A stretch of 64,000 nt of DNA, from positions 2,890,001 through 2,954,000 of the forward strand of contig BROG01000006.1 of NCBI GenBank assembly GCA_030159075.1. Reading direction: 5' to 3'. This document shows positions 23,586 to 36,090 of the stretch, piece by piece (within the stretch, counting starts at the first letter, position 1; every line of letters begins with the position of its first letter). Under the pieces are notes generated by a model that saw nothing but the letters and a program-made list of their open reading frames with translations, was not told where the DNA came from and made no database searches. This DNA is from Atrina japonica (Eukaryota; Mollusca; Bivalvia; Pterioida; Pinnidae). Both the position numbers and the translations under genes were made by a program.

Positions 23586-24189
23586 ATCGAAAAACTATCT
23601 AGTTGTATGTTAATCAATGATTACAATATTTTCTTAGAAAATAAATTTTCAATGAAACGAACATGGCGATATAATGATATATGTATGGTATATCTAATCC
23701 AAATTCCCACATTAAATTGCATAATTAAAGATAAGTAAAATCAATAAATTTTAAAACATACGTTTAATACGTGTACGAGTTATAAAATTGTCAGTATCAC
23801 TAAAGGGGATTAATTTCAAAATGCGCCTCGTGTGTTTTAACAGTTCATAAAATAACATCTGTAGAATTAATGCATCGGAAGATTTGGATTTGTTTACTAA
23901 ACTAAACCATGACTGTCTGTGTTTCAACACTAGCACATTACATTACAAAATAGACCACTTGCATAGGTATACCAAAATAGAGAACAAAGGTTATTCCAAA
24001 AGGTAGACATATCTTTCGATAAAGCAATGCCATCTGTAAAACGCAATTTTATTTTTCAACAATTCAATTCAATTAAAACAAGAAAACTATTACATGTATA
24101 TTATGCTTTAATGGGTATGCTTCTTTTTAAATAATAAAAAAACAAGAATAATGATAACTGTATCCTAGAGGTGTACAATGTTACGCGTA
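23586..24189. other. AT-rich intergenic sequence
   Basis: No recognisable gene or repeat. Confidence 0.5.
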
Positions 24190-26540
24190 CATTATCGAAT
24201 GTCCAGGATATAGGTGATAGTCTGGTATAAATGGACAAACACAGACCTCTGGAAACCAAGAGGTGGAACCAGGTGCCATGGAGGAGTAAGCATCCCCTGT
24301 TGACAGGTCACACACGCCGCGAGTCCACAGTCAAGTCTAATAAAACACGTGAGGAGTGTATCCTCGTCAAAATCGCTACAGACTTCTCAACAACCGCCAA
24401 CGAAAAGGCAACTCAACATTTCACTTAGTGAAACAGAGTAGTCGCAAACAAGACTATTATACCGACCGAAAAATTTGCGGAACGTTGATATTAAACGCGG
24501 TTTTCGATATCCCTGTGTCAATGATATGTCAGTGAGTAGTTTACCTCTGTATATGAAATCTTCATATGCTGTACACGTCATGGCATATCGGATCATTTGT
24601 GAAATATAAACTCCATATGCGGGTGACTGAGGGATATTACTACTTAAATGTGGAAAATTTATGATTGGAAAGCCGAAATCGTCGCGTTTGTCGTATAGCT
24701 TAGTTGCTAATTTCCCGTCTGTGTTTATATTAAGTAAAATGTCTAAGTATGAAGCGTGTGTGCTTAATTGTGTTGTATCTTTAATTTCTAGTTCATATAT
24801 ATGTATGAAAATTGTCATTATTAATTGACAAAACGTCGTCGATATATCTAAATGTCAAATTAAAGGACACCGCTAACTTTTTCTTCTTTTTATTCAGCAG
24901 TTTCTGAGTTAAGTCTTCTTCGTATGAACAAAGGAACAGGTCGGTTAATAAAGGAGCACAATTGGTTCCCATAGGAATGCCGACAGTTTGTTGAAAGACA
25001 AACATTACAAATATATTGTCTATAAGAAATTCCAGGATGTTTTTATATAACTTTAGTGTATTTTTGTGTAGAATCAGAGTAGTGTTTGACGAAATAAGTA
25101 TCCTGATAGCCAATCACTAGATTTGGAATAGTAGTGTAAAGAGTAGAGAAGTCATAAGTTTTGATACTGTGAATTCGAGAAAATTGTGTGCCTTCAAATT
25201 TTCTAAAAGCTGTTTAGAATTTTTAAGTATCCACATCTGATTTACACCGCTTCCGGAATAAGCAACTGTACAGTATTGTTGAAGTTTCTGCTTAACGGCT
25301 GTCAATATCTTGGTAAGGAGTAAAGATAAAGGTTTGGTAGAACATTTGCTGCTATGTATCTTTGCTTATATGGGGTTTTATGAAGTTTAGGTATCCAATA
25401 TAAATGTGGTAGCTCGAAATCGCTATCCGTTGTAGGTATATCAAATGAGCGTAATACGGACACGTGATTTTAAAGGATCTCGTCCTTTGAAAGTGAGCTA
25501 CGTGTGTATGTAGGATTTCCAGAATTCGTATTAAACCCAAGTTCTTCTAATAAACAATTATAGTAATGTGCCTTACAAATAAAAACTATATTATTTGAAG
25601 CTTTTTCTGCTGGTACCAGTACATATTGGACATGTAATCTATCCAGTTCAGTTACTACTTCTGGATCATTAAATACAGAGGGATAACGTGTCCCTTTAAG
25701 TTTTCGAATACGAGATTTTATCAACCATCGTATGGCTTTCAGCCATTCAGACCAAGTGTCTGGTTCTACGTCTTTATGTTTGGCCCATCGTCTGGCATAA
25801 TATTCGACAGAATCCATAAATAAACTGAAATTCTGACGCCAATTAAAGGAACAGGCTTCCCGGTATTTAAGACCCCTTAAAATAAGATTTTTGAGGCTTT
25901 CATTTTCAACAATAGAAACTTCGCCGTTAATGACATGCCCAATAGGATTGTATTTGAAAGGAGATGAAGCACATGACCATGTGACAGTGTTGTGTAGAAG
26001 ATAGTTTATGTCTAGACACTGCAAAACCTGTTTGTAATTGTATAGCTTGGATGCGATGCTAGGTGTATAGCTATATGAAATACAAGGCGTAGTCTTCAGT
26101 TTAAAATATGGTGGAATGCAGGACTGAATTATTTTGTGATTTAGAACATTGCCAATGTTTAAAGCGTCTATGCCTATATTTGTAAATTTAATTTAAGGAA
26201 AAGACGTTTCTGTTCAGAACAGTCATCGTTTGTAACGCGTGCAGGCTTAAACAGTCTGTGATAATCGATGTCCATTATAATTGAGTTCAGTATGTATCCT
26301 GGGGTTGAAGAATCCGTGTAGGGGTTCATTCTTGCTTCTTGAAAAAGTTTATTGAGATTTGTAAAAGGAACAGACGTTTCTGTTCAGAACAGTCATCGTT
26401 TGTAACGCGTGCAGGCTTCACCAGTCTGTGAAACTGTCCATTACAACGGAGTTCAGTGTGTATTCTAGGGTTGAAGAATCCGTGTAGGGGTTCATTCTAG
26501 ATTCCTGAAAATGTCCATTAAGAAGTGTAAAAGGAACAGA
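24190..26540 (-). mobile_element. Penelope-like element copy B (minus strand)
   Basis: Most of an RT-coding element in several frames. An upstream region lies near 26,540-26,030. The segment MQCLDINYLLHN...SFNWRQNFSLFMDSVEYYA is at 26,024-25,470. RT blocks LYWIPKLHKTPYK (near 25,400) and QQTVGIPMGTNCAPLLTDLF (24,990) follow, then the catalytic FRYIDDVLSINN (24,850) and the C-terminal SYLDILLNIN to KFFGRYNSLVCDYSVSL region. The 3' module is cut ~20 bp short of the family end. Several frameshifts and stops. Part of the upstream region is duplicated in tandem. Confidence 0.75.
26196..26535 (-). repeat. 170-bp tandem duplication in PLE copy B upstream region
   Basis: The block with GACGTTTCTGTTCAGAACAG occurs at 26,203 and 26,373, a 170-bp period, with ~90% identity over the following ~160 bp. 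Other PLE copies (31.3 and 55.1 kb) have only one unit. Confidence 0.85.
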
Positions 26541-27143
26541 ATAAAGTTTACTTCAAATGTAATGAAGACCTATTTTTTATTAACGTAAGGTAAAAAGAGA
26601 TGAAAAAGTGACATCATGTATGTTTGGTCTGTTGTATGAACGATGTCCGTGATTTCGCTTGCGTCTTACGTTAGAATTTAAAAAAGTTTCATTTTATTAA
26701 CACCACTACACAGTGGGTTTGATAGATTGCCTACACTTTGAATATTATCATTACACCCATAGAGGTATGCAGTAACATGTAAATCGACATTTTGCTATAA
26801 TACTTTTATATGGCTTATATCAGTGTGACAAAGTTATTATTCTCCAAATAGAAACAACTTTAACAAACGTTTGTGTTCAGACGTATAATTATCCATGATC
26901 ACACAAGGAGACTTTTTATTGTATGTAGTTTTGTACCCATGTGAATAACAGTATATCAATGATAAATACACAACATTAAAACAAATATTAAACAATACAA
27001 CGACATAGCCAATAACATCTTTATCACTTGACTTGATTGATTAATTACGTCAGGTGATGGAGATGTTTGTCTTGAGATTCTATATAGATGTCTAGTGTTA
27101 GTTTCATGGTCTCTCGCCGAGTTTTGATTTGTTATATATAAAA
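26541..27143. other. Remnant of PLE upstream region, then intergenic
   Basis: 26,560-26,720 matches, in inverted orientation and diverged, the 31.07-31.24 kb segment upstream of PLE copy D (shared AAAAAGTGACATCATGTATG and CCACTACACAGTGGGTTTGA motifs), so copy B extends further 5'. The rest, to 27,143, is AT-rich without a recognised gene. Confidence 0.5.
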
Positions 27144-27432
27144 ATTTCAGATACCAAAGTATAAATCAATAGAATGTCCAGGACATAGATACAAATCTGG
27201 TAAAAATGGACAAACACGGACCTCTGGAAACCAAGAGGTGGGATCAGGTGCCATGGAGGAGTAAGCATCCCCTGTCGACCGGTCACACCCGCCGTGAGTC
27301 CACAGTCAAGTCCAATGAAACAAGTGAGGAGTGTATCCTCGTCACAATTGGTACAGACGTCTCAACAACCGCCAACGAAAAGGCAACTCAACATTTCACT
27401 TAGTGAAACAGAGTAGTCGCAAACAAGACTAT
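27144..27432 (-). mobile_element. Penelope-like element copy C, 3' end only
   Basis: Minus-strand 5'-truncated copy holding the complete 3' module (ATTTCAGATACCAAAGTATA at its end) and only the final ~20 RT codons. Very close in sequence to copies A and E, so probably a recent insertion. Confidence 0.8.
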
Positions 27433-28389
27433 TAGTGTGTGTCCAATTTTAACCTATTTTGTATATTGTTTCATGAACCTACTTACGACTGATACTTTGG
27501 TATCTGTAATTTTACATAAAATATTGTTGTGAAAGCGTCTAAACAGCATCACGCCGAATAAATCGTATTGTCTGCTGTAAAATGCCAATCATCGAATCAG
27601 GTATACACATTGATATAATTACAGCCAAAACTGATCTGAAAGAGATATAATCTTCCGTCAATGTGCAGAAATTAGTGTGCGAGACTTTTGCGCTTCAGTG
27701 CTGCGATCACGCGCGTGTAGTATGTAAAAATGAGTCTGTTTTCAATGTGTTCTTAAATACGAATACCTAAATGCGCGATTATACTTGTTAGACTTTCATA
27801 TTCAATTTCATATCACAGTTGAAATAGATAATTATACGCTGGATTTAAAGGGCCAGATTTTAGTTAAGTAATATACTGTAAATGTACTATGATTCTGCGC
27901 TTTTTAAATTGCATTTCTCCTGCCTCTACATATAAACTTTCAGAAGGTCTGGCAGAACCATAAACATCCATAATTAAGTTTTCAACGGATAAGTGAGCGG
28001 TATAATGTTAAAAGAACATAATTAACGCCCCCTCCCCCCAATGTGTGTGTGATATTATTTTCATAATATCTAAAGCTTTTTATTCTGTTATTTTTAAAGA
28101 TTTAATATGAGGAATGGAAGTTAATTTACTATCAAATGTAAAATCTAAAACACTATTTTTTCTTAACAATTTTAATTTTTTGACCATTCAAAAATATATT
28201 TGGGTCAGGATGAGCGGTTCGTTTATTACAAAAATTTAACTGTTCATCTAGTTGAATGATAATCTTTTGCTAGAGATGCTTTATTAAACAATATGCTGTA
28301 TCAATATGTTTGATTTAGAATAAAGCATTTGATACAATATGAAAATACAATTTTAACAAAAGATTCTAATTTAAGTTGATGACCCGTTG
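27433..28389. other. AT-rich intergenic sequence
   Basis: No gene supported. Contains a C-run (CCCCCTCCCCCC) near 28,029. The right part may include the decayed 3' end of the adjacent minus-strand LINE. Confidence 0.45.
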
Positions 28390-30071
28390 TACTTTTCATT
28401 TTACTTGATCTACATTGAAATTTTGAAACAATGTTATTATGTTCAATATACCATACAAATCGATCGTTGATCATTCTCTCCAGTGTTTCTCCAACTTGTA
28501 ACAGCCATGAGGCGGTAGTTGTTTAGGACAGTGATCTTTACCTGGTTTTGGAATAGGAATGCTGATTGTTTCCCGACAAATTTCAGAAAAATGCCCGGTT
28601 TTCCACATATTATAAATATTTGTAGAAAAATGAAGGTAAACGTTTTAAAATTGATATTTTATTTTATCTGGACCTTCAGCAGTGTCGTGTGATTTGTGTA
28701 GAGATGTTTTTAATTCATTTATGTTGAATTCTTTATTTTTAAATTCTTCACTGGAAGAATTAAAATTCAGTTTTTGTTTCGCAATTCTATTTTTATGCTT
28801 GCTAAATGAGTCTGAACAATGGATCAATAATAAATTGTGTGAAATTGTTTCAGTTAAATTATTAGCTACATCAGGTTTTGTGTAATAACCTGTGGGGTTG
28901 CTAAATTACAGTTTAACAATCATCATCGTGCCATGGTTTACGTCGTTTTGGAGTTGTCGAGGTTTGAGGAATTGTTTTTGTTGCTGTGTCTATTACATTT
29001 TTGTGAATTCGTCGATTGGATTTTCACAATCCTGGATGTTTTTATTTATATATATACAGAAAAGAATGTTTTAAGAGTGGACCAGTCTGCTTGTTTTAGT
29101 TTCAATCGCTGGTGGGAATCATTTTCATTTGTCAGTTATTGTTTTAATTATAATAGGAAAATGATAACTTCCACATAGATCATCATGAACATCCCGTACA
29201 CAATTATTGAGAATATCTGGAGTTGCAAGTGAAAGATCAAAAGCTGTGTGTGATCCAGTTCCTGGATGCATATACGTATCTGACCCATCATTTATTAAAC
29301 AGAATATCATTTTTATTAGTATATATTCAGTTACTTGTTCGAACAATTATTTAAAGTATTACTATTAATGTCAGAATTTGGAGTAATAAAAAGAGAGCAA
29401 ACATTAAATACAAATTACAATGATACTGTTATATTAACGTTTTACAATTCAGCGAATTGAAAATTATCTGTAACAATCTAGATTGTTATGGAGAGATTTC
29501 ATTTCGCTATTGTAAAAAATATGATTACTTTTACTGCAACAACTTGTATATTAGAGTTAATTTATTGTGCACTATGGACAATATTTTGTCTTATTAAAAT
29601 GGAAGAGCCACCAGCAATCCTCTCATAAGTAGTATCAATTGTATTATAAAATTCATACCCCCGAAGGGAAATATTATTGTTCATAATTTAATGTGTCTCC
29701 TGTAGACATATAATCTTTAAACAATAAAGTGAATTCCTCAAAATTTGATTTCAATCCTCGACAGTTCCATTGTATGATAAAAATTTTAATGATTGTTTTA
29801 ATCTAATTCGTGATATTTTTCGCACCGTTTTCTTTGGAGGTTTACTACATTCTCTTGTAGACGTTTGCTTTTACCCATTATTGTTGTTTTCAGTTACAAT
29901 TTCAGAAGTAGGAGATACGTCCTCCATTTCTATTTCTAATACAGCATATTTGTTGGCTGTGGTAATTTGTGAGTTGTTCAAAGTTGTGTTTTAGTTGACT
30001 TTTAATTTTCTGTGTTAAGGTCTTGGCTTAGCGGAGTTATGTTTCATTCTTTTGATTGTTGTTATGTTTGA

Positions 30072-30113
<42 letters not shown>

Positions 30114-30540
30114 GTTGGTGAGGATTGAGAAGCTGGCGATTTTTTGTGCTTAGCATTGGATCTATTTCTGATGCTATACCTTCGATGTCTGTCTAACAAC
30201 CACAGTCTTATTTTGCTTTGAGTACAGACGCATAACTGTTTTGTGCACGAGTTTGCATTATTTTTGTTATATATATCTCAGGCTTCGGTGAACGAGATAC
30301 CTTTTTCCACTTTAATTTTAATAAATTCAGCCTCTTTTTTATAATAAGGACATTCCTTCTAAAAAGCACATGGCTGCCTTTATAATTGGTACACTTTGGT
30401 GTTGCATTAAACTGATTGTAAAAGTGAAAATAACCATCATCATCGTCGTCGTCGTCGTTGCTATAATTTGGTAACCAATCGGTGACAAGTTCTATGACCA
30501 TTACAATAAAAAACAACGTAGGATGCATGAAGTACAAATC
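28390..30540 (-). pseudogene. Jockey/I-type LINE (minus strand), decayed
   Basis: Reading the minus strand: an ORF1-like end (109 codons, 30,537-30,208), then the endonuclease start IIQWNCRGLKSNFEEF (near 29,780). The endonuclease block TGSHTAFDLSLATPDILNNC with DLCGSYHFPI follows (29,346-29,125). The pre-RT segment NINELKTSLHKSHDTAEGPD lies at 28,700, then SIPIPKPGKDHCPKQ-like RT motif 1 near 28,540, with palm sequence fading toward 28,390. The HDTAEGPD and PIPKPGKD motifs are typical of Jockey/I-superfamily RTs. Frames are broken repeatedly and the 3' part is lost. Confidence 0.7.
30070..30111. repeat. (ATG)n trinucleotide repeat
   Basis: About 14 ATG/GAT units inside the decayed LINE ORF1-endonuclease spacer. 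A second, inverted GAT/GTC-type tract lies at 30,435-30,460 and gives poly-Asp in the ORF1-like frame. Confidence 0.9.
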
Positions 30541-30879
30541 AACATTTGCAATTATGTATCCAAGGGGGGCCGATGGTGTGTTGAATGTGAGAAGGAACGT
30601 AAACTATGTGTTTTAGTTTCATTGACATCTCTTTTACATTTTGTCTTTATATACATTTGCTGGTGTTTAAAATTGTATGGGGAAATACCTTGACATTAAT
30701 TTCACCAATGTGGTCACCTTTCAGTAGATTAACCGATTATTGATTTCGGTCACATTCAACCATAATATTTCCGTTTCTTTGCTTGGTAATATTTTGTACA
30801 GTTCCTGTGACAGATTGAATAATCTTTTATCTTATCTGGTCATCGATTCGAGATTAATAATTGGGGTAACTAGATACTC

Positions 30880-33524
30880 TATCGACATTTCAACTCTCCT
30901 GACCATTCCATCTTGTCTATGAGAGTGCGTATAATTAAAAAAATTACCACTGGACCAACAATCCCACCTTGAGTACCCACTTCCGTAGACAACGTGAAGA
31001 ATTTTGGATTAAACAGCTTGGCACTGCATATCCCTATGGATGTAACGATAATATCCAAAGTGTACGCAATCTATCAAGCCCACTGTGTAATGGTGTTAAT
31101 GTGATGGAAATTTTTAAGTCTAACGTAAGATGTAAACGAAATCACTGACATCGTTCAAACAACCGACCCTACATACATGTCACTTTTTCATCTCTTTTAC
31201 CTTACGTTAACAAAAATGGGGTCTTTATCACATTCGCAGCAAACGTTATTCTGTTCCTTTTACAAATCTTAATAAACTTTTTCAAGAAGCAAGAATGTAC
31301 CCCTACACGGATTCTTCAACCCCAGAATACACACTGAATTTCATTATAATGGACATCGCTTATCACAGACTGTTTAAGCCTGCACGAGTTACAAACGATG
31401 ACTGTTTTGAACAGAAACGTCTTTTCCTTAAACTTAAATTTACAAAAAAAGACAGAAGCTTTAAACATTGGCAATGTTCTAAATCACAAAAAAATTCAGT
31501 CCTGTATTCCACCATATTTTAAACTGAAAAACACGCCTTGAATTTCATAAACTTATACACCTAGCATCGCATCCAAGCTATTCAATTACAAACAGGTTTT
31601 GCAGTGCCTAGACATCAACCATCTTTTACACAACACTGTCACATGTTCATGTGCTTCATCTCCTTTCAAATACAATTCTATCGGGCATGTCATTACCGAC
31701 GACGTTTCTATTGTTGAAAATGAAAGCCTCAAAAATCTTATTTTAAGGGACCCTAAATACCGGGTGCCCGTTCCTTTAATTGGCGTCAGAATTTCAGTTT
31801 AGTTATGGATTCTGTCGAAGATTATGCCAAACGATGGGCCAAACGTGAAGACGTAGAACCAGACACTTGGTCTCAATGGCTGAAAGCCATACGATGGTTG
31901 ATAAAATCTCGTATTCGAAAACTTAAAGGGACCATGAAAACACGTTATCCCTTTGTATTTAATAATCCAGAAGTAGTAACTGAACTGGATAGATTACATG
32001 ACCAATATGTTCTGGTACCAGCAGACAAAGCTTCAAATAATATAGTTTTTATTTGTAAGACACATTATTATTATTATTTTTTATTAGAAGAATTCTGGAA
32101 ATTCTACATACACAGGTATCTCACTTTCAAAGGACGAGATCCTTCAAAATCACGTGTCCGTATTGCGCTCATTTGATATACCTACAACGGATACCGGTTT
32201 CGAGCTACCAAATTTATATTGGATACCTAAACTTCATAAAACCCCATATAAGCAAAGATACATAGCAGGACCCAGTAAATGGTCTACCAAACCTTTATCT
32301 TTACTCCTTACCAAGATATTAACAGCCGTTAAGGAGAAACTTCAACAATACTTATTCCAGAAGCGGTGTAAATCAAATGTGGATACTTAAAAATTCTAAA
32401 CAGCTTTTAGAAAATTTGAAGTCACACAATTTTCTCGAATTCACAGTATCAAAACTAATGACTTCTCTACTCTTTACACTACTATTCCAAATAGAAAATT
32501 AAAAGAAAAGCTTTTCAGCATCATAGACAATTGTTTTTTTCACTAAAGGTGGTACCCGAAAATTCAAATATCTAGTGATTGGCTATCAGGATACTTATTT
32601 CGTCAAACACCACTCTGATTCTATACATAAATACACTGAAGTTGATATAAAAAAAAAATGCTGGAATTTCTAATAGACAATATATTTGTCATGTTCGGAG
32701 ACGTGGTCTTTCAACAAACTGTCGGCATTCCTATGGGAACCAATTGTGCTCCTTTATTGGCCGACCTGTTCCTTTATTCATACGAAGCAGACATCATTCA
32801 GAAACTGCTGAATCAAAAGAAGAAAAAGTTAGCGGTGTCCTTTAATTTGACATTTATATATATCGACGTTTTTTTTTTCAATTAATAATGACAATTTTCA
32901 TACATATGTCAAAGCGTTATATCCCAGCGAACTAGAAATTAAAGATACAACAGACTCAAACACATACGCTTCATACTTGACATTTTACTTAAAATAAACA
33001 CAGACGGGAAATTAGCAACTATACGACAAACGCGACGATTTTGGCTTTTCCATCGTAATATCCCTCAGTCACCCTCATATGGAGTTTATATTTCACAAAT
33101 GATCCGATATGCCAGGGCGTGTACAACATATGAAGATTTCATATACAGAGGTAAACTACTCACTGACAAATTATTGTCACAGGGATATCGAGAACCGCGT
33201 TTAATGCCAACGTTCCGCAAATTTCACTGTCGGTATAATAGTCTTGTTTGCGACTACTCTGTTTCACTAAATGAAATGTTGAGTTGCCTTTTCGTTGGCG
33301 GTTGTTGAGACGTCTGTACCAATTGTGACGAAGATACACTCCTCACGAGTTTCATTGGACTTGACTGTGGACTCACGGCGGGTGTGACCGGTCGACAGGG
33401 GATGCTTACTCCTCCATGGCACCTGATCCCACCTCTTGGTTTCCATAGGTCCGCCTTTGTCCATTTTTACCGGATTTGTATCTATGTCCTGAACATTCTA
33501 TTGATTTATACTTTGGTATCTGAA
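30880..33524 (+). mobile_element. Penelope-like element copy D, with upstream region
   Basis: The longest upstream extent seen here. A frame from about 30,890 reads DHSILSMRVRII. After a 1-bp shift, 30,963-31,148 reads PTLSTHFRRQREEFWIKQLG and TAYPYGCNDNI; EFWI-L-T--P-G-N is like the tail of GIY-YIG endonucleases. RT-coding blocks follow at 31,295-32,390 (MDSVEDYAKRWAKREDVEPD; LYWIPKLHKTPYKQRYIAGP), 32,658-32,885 (QQTVGIPMGTNCAPLL; catalytic YIDD decayed to YIDV) and 33,099-33,308. The 3' module ends near 33,524. Many lesions; not functional. Confidence 0.75.
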
Positions 33525-34370
33525 TTTTTTATATATTTAAAAAGGAGAAGCCCTGTCCTCGGCAGATATCACAAGAAATCTTGCCCAGTCATTTGTGCTA
33601 TTGTCTGTATCAATGTTGTCAACTCGTCTTTTTCTTTTAAGACTGAGGTGGTTTTGTTAGGAACCCATGGATAGATATTTAAATTTCATTTTCGCAACCA
33701 TTCACCCTCCAGGGAGTGTCAACTTGAACCGGGCAATACATTGAAGATCTCATGGCGTGGGTATGTATACTCAGTTGCAAAGAAAAGCATTAGACTGACA
33801 CAAGTTTCCATCGGGTAACAAACAATAGAAAGAATATGAACAGTCCACGACATGCAAAATACTTCTCAAATACACCCGAATAACCCTACAGCTACTACCT
33901 TCTGAACAAAATAGGATACGTTCAAATTACAAAACTTTATATACAAATAGATATTTATAAATATGACTGTATAATTAGTCTGACATAGTTGATTAGCGTA
34001 AAAACAGACCAGGCTAGACGTGACCATCGTCCGTGTGCGAATTAAAAACTAGGCGAATTTCAAACGGTAAAATAATTCATCTATTTTTATCAACTGCAGA
34101 GTATCTATTATATATTCCAAATTAATCAACACACAATTGTTTAAAAAACCTTTAATGTAACCATGAAGAAAGTATGTGTGCACCAGTATCAAATGTTCAA
34201 TAAATCTTTGCAATAAAAAAAATCATATTTGATCACTGATTAAAATCGCTGTTTACTGATTGTTAAACGTTCCTTGCCATTGTAACGAGTATGAGGGAAT
34301 CTAAAACGGGGCGAAAAAAGTTTGTAAGTGTAGCAGGGCGAAAATAACAAGGGGTTAAAGTTACCATGTA
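33525..34370. other. Intergenic sequence
   Basis: No gene supported. The first ~140 bp extends the frame of the PLE 3' module by chance. Confidence 0.5.

Positions 34371-34449
<79 letters not shown>
34371..34449. repeat. (AT)n microsatellite
   Basis: TA dinucleotide tract followed by a short TG tract. Confidence 0.97.
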
Positions 34450-34451
<2 letters not shown>

Positions 34452-34654
34452 GTGTGTGTGTCACACTTTGTATCTTGTATTAACTTTTCACCATCTGGTC
34501 AACAAATGAAAATCAGTTCAATAGTTCCTTATTGTGATTAACACGTTCCAGTTTGATCTTTGCTCTTCGATAGGAGTGAATTTAAAATGGAAGTGAAATT
34601 TTCAAGCTAAAATCTGATGCACAGACATATAAGTCATATGTATATCTGTATTCG

Positions 34655-34870
34655 CAAAGCGAAACGTGCCGATATACAATAACGACCAATATAACTAATC
34701 CGCCTTTTATATCTGCTGTGGGACTTGATTTTCCGGAGAAACTATTACAAATATGTCAGCTGTATGGGGATATGAAGTGGGAATGTTTCGGAAACATTTT
34801 TTTCAACACACATTTTTTTATTAAAAGTTCAAAAGCTTTTTATCTTCGTAGTTCAGCTTTAAATGAGAAA
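34655..34870 (+). repeat. Single-armed relative of the 345-810 fold-back element
   Basis: Shares with 585-805 the blocks ATATACAATAACGACCAATATAACT, GATATGAAGTGGGAATGTTTC and TTATTAAAAGTTCAAAAGCTTTTTAT in the same order. The inverted partner arm is absent. Confidence 0.65.
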
Positions 34871-35323
34871 ATAAATTCATGACATAATTCATTTAATCTA
34901 AAAGCATTAATGCAATTTTAGTGAAAAACCAATGAAAACGCTCGACAGAAATATGCAAGGTCATAGGAACAGAACATGATTATGTCTGATATGATTAAAC
35001 AAATATATATCATAACGATATAATTAAATAAAGTGATTTACACATCTTTGAAAGATCGGTATTTAGCAAAGAACTAATTCCTTCAAGATGCACGTACATG
35101 TAAATGCATGTAATAATGAAACTGTTACTCAATAAAGACAAGGTGATCGAAATTTATCTTATTTTATCAAATCAAAGACATATGTTTACAGGCTTAAAAA
35201 AACTCTTGAGCGTAATCATTCCGATCCCGTTTTCTAATGCCAGTATGTTTAGTTCACTTCTACTTATTTTGGGATTGATCATATCAGCGATATATAAAGC
35301 CTAAACTGCGTTCCGTTAGCTTT
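34871..35323. other. Intergenic sequence
   Basis: AT-rich; a 66-codon ORF at 35,104-35,304 has a hydrophobic C-terminus but no recognised feature. Confidence 0.45.
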
Positions 35324-35423
35324 GAGTGGCAAAATGATACAGATTCCCAGAAAATGACATCAAGAATCAATCAGTTTCTATAACGACGTCTATTTCCCGG
35401 GAATTCGTATCATTTTGCCACTC
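35324..35423. repeat. 100-bp hairpin (perfect-ended inverted repeat)
   Basis: GAGTGGCAAAATGATACAGATTCCC at the left and GGGAATTCGTATCATTTTGCCACTC at the right pair over ~24 bp with three mismatches, around a ~50-bp loop. This fits a very short MITE or a hairpin RNA precursor. Confidence 0.7.
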
Positions 35424-35825
35424 TGCCAGTTACAGGATCGCAGATATCCTGCAAGGGTATATTAGGCTATTAGGCTATATAACTGATCATGTAAAGGTCA
35501 TGGGAGACTTATGCCCACAGACAATTGGTTTTACATGGGTGTTTCAGGTTGAACTGTACATAAATTAATTACCTTAATGAGTTAAACAAAGGTTTCCCCC
35601 TGCTAATTCAAATTAAACCTGGTTAAACCTGGTTGCTTTTTACTCGAAATGTGCATCAACCGGAGAACAACTAAATATTTATGTCAGTAATGGGATTTCG
35701 AGGTGCTATAAATGATCAATATATAAATTTGATTCCATTAAATGACTGCATGATCAATGTAATAGGTAGGTCCTCGTCATAATTTGACACTTACAAAAAA
35801 GACACTTGTCTGCACTACAACATGT
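35424..35825. other. Intergenic sequence
   Basis: Contains a tandem TTAAACCTGG doublet near 35,617. No gene supported. Confidence 0.45.
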
Positions 35826-36090
35826 AACAATCTCAAATACCAAAGTATTATTATCTTCATGATGTCCAGGATATAGATACAAATCTGGTGAAAATTTGAT
35901 TTGATTTGATTTGATTTTTTGTTTTACGCCACACTCAACAATTTTTCAGTCATATGATGGCGTCCAGTTTTTATTGGTGGAGGAGAAACCCCGGTTACCC
36001 GGGTAAAGACGGACAAAGGGACCTCTGGGAATCAAAATGTGGAACCAGGTGCCATGGTAGAGTAAGAATTCCCTGTGATGCTAGAATTCT
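35826..36090 (-). mobile_element. Diverged PLE 3' module (copy J) with nested SINE tail
   Basis: Minus-strand PLE 3' module (CAAATACCAAAGTATTA, GTCCAGGATATAGATACAAATCTGG, CCATGGTAGAGTAAG) split by 35,896-36,004. The inserted piece starts with TTGAT pentamers and contains TTTTACGCCACACTCAACAA, the inverted tail of SINE family 2. Confidence 0.6.
35896..36004 (-). mobile_element. SINE family 2 tail nested in PLE copy J
   Basis: Inverse of the 49,425-49,545 element: both contain the TCATATGATGGCGTCCAGTTTTTATTGG block and its complement and a (TTGAT)n/(ATCAA)n terminus. Truncated at the head; orientation is opposite to the 49-kb copy. Confidence 0.65.

Noticed and set aside
28892..29178. Plus-strand ORFs near 29 kb
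   Set aside because: They lie antisense to the LINE endonuclease-RT spacer and have no features of their own.
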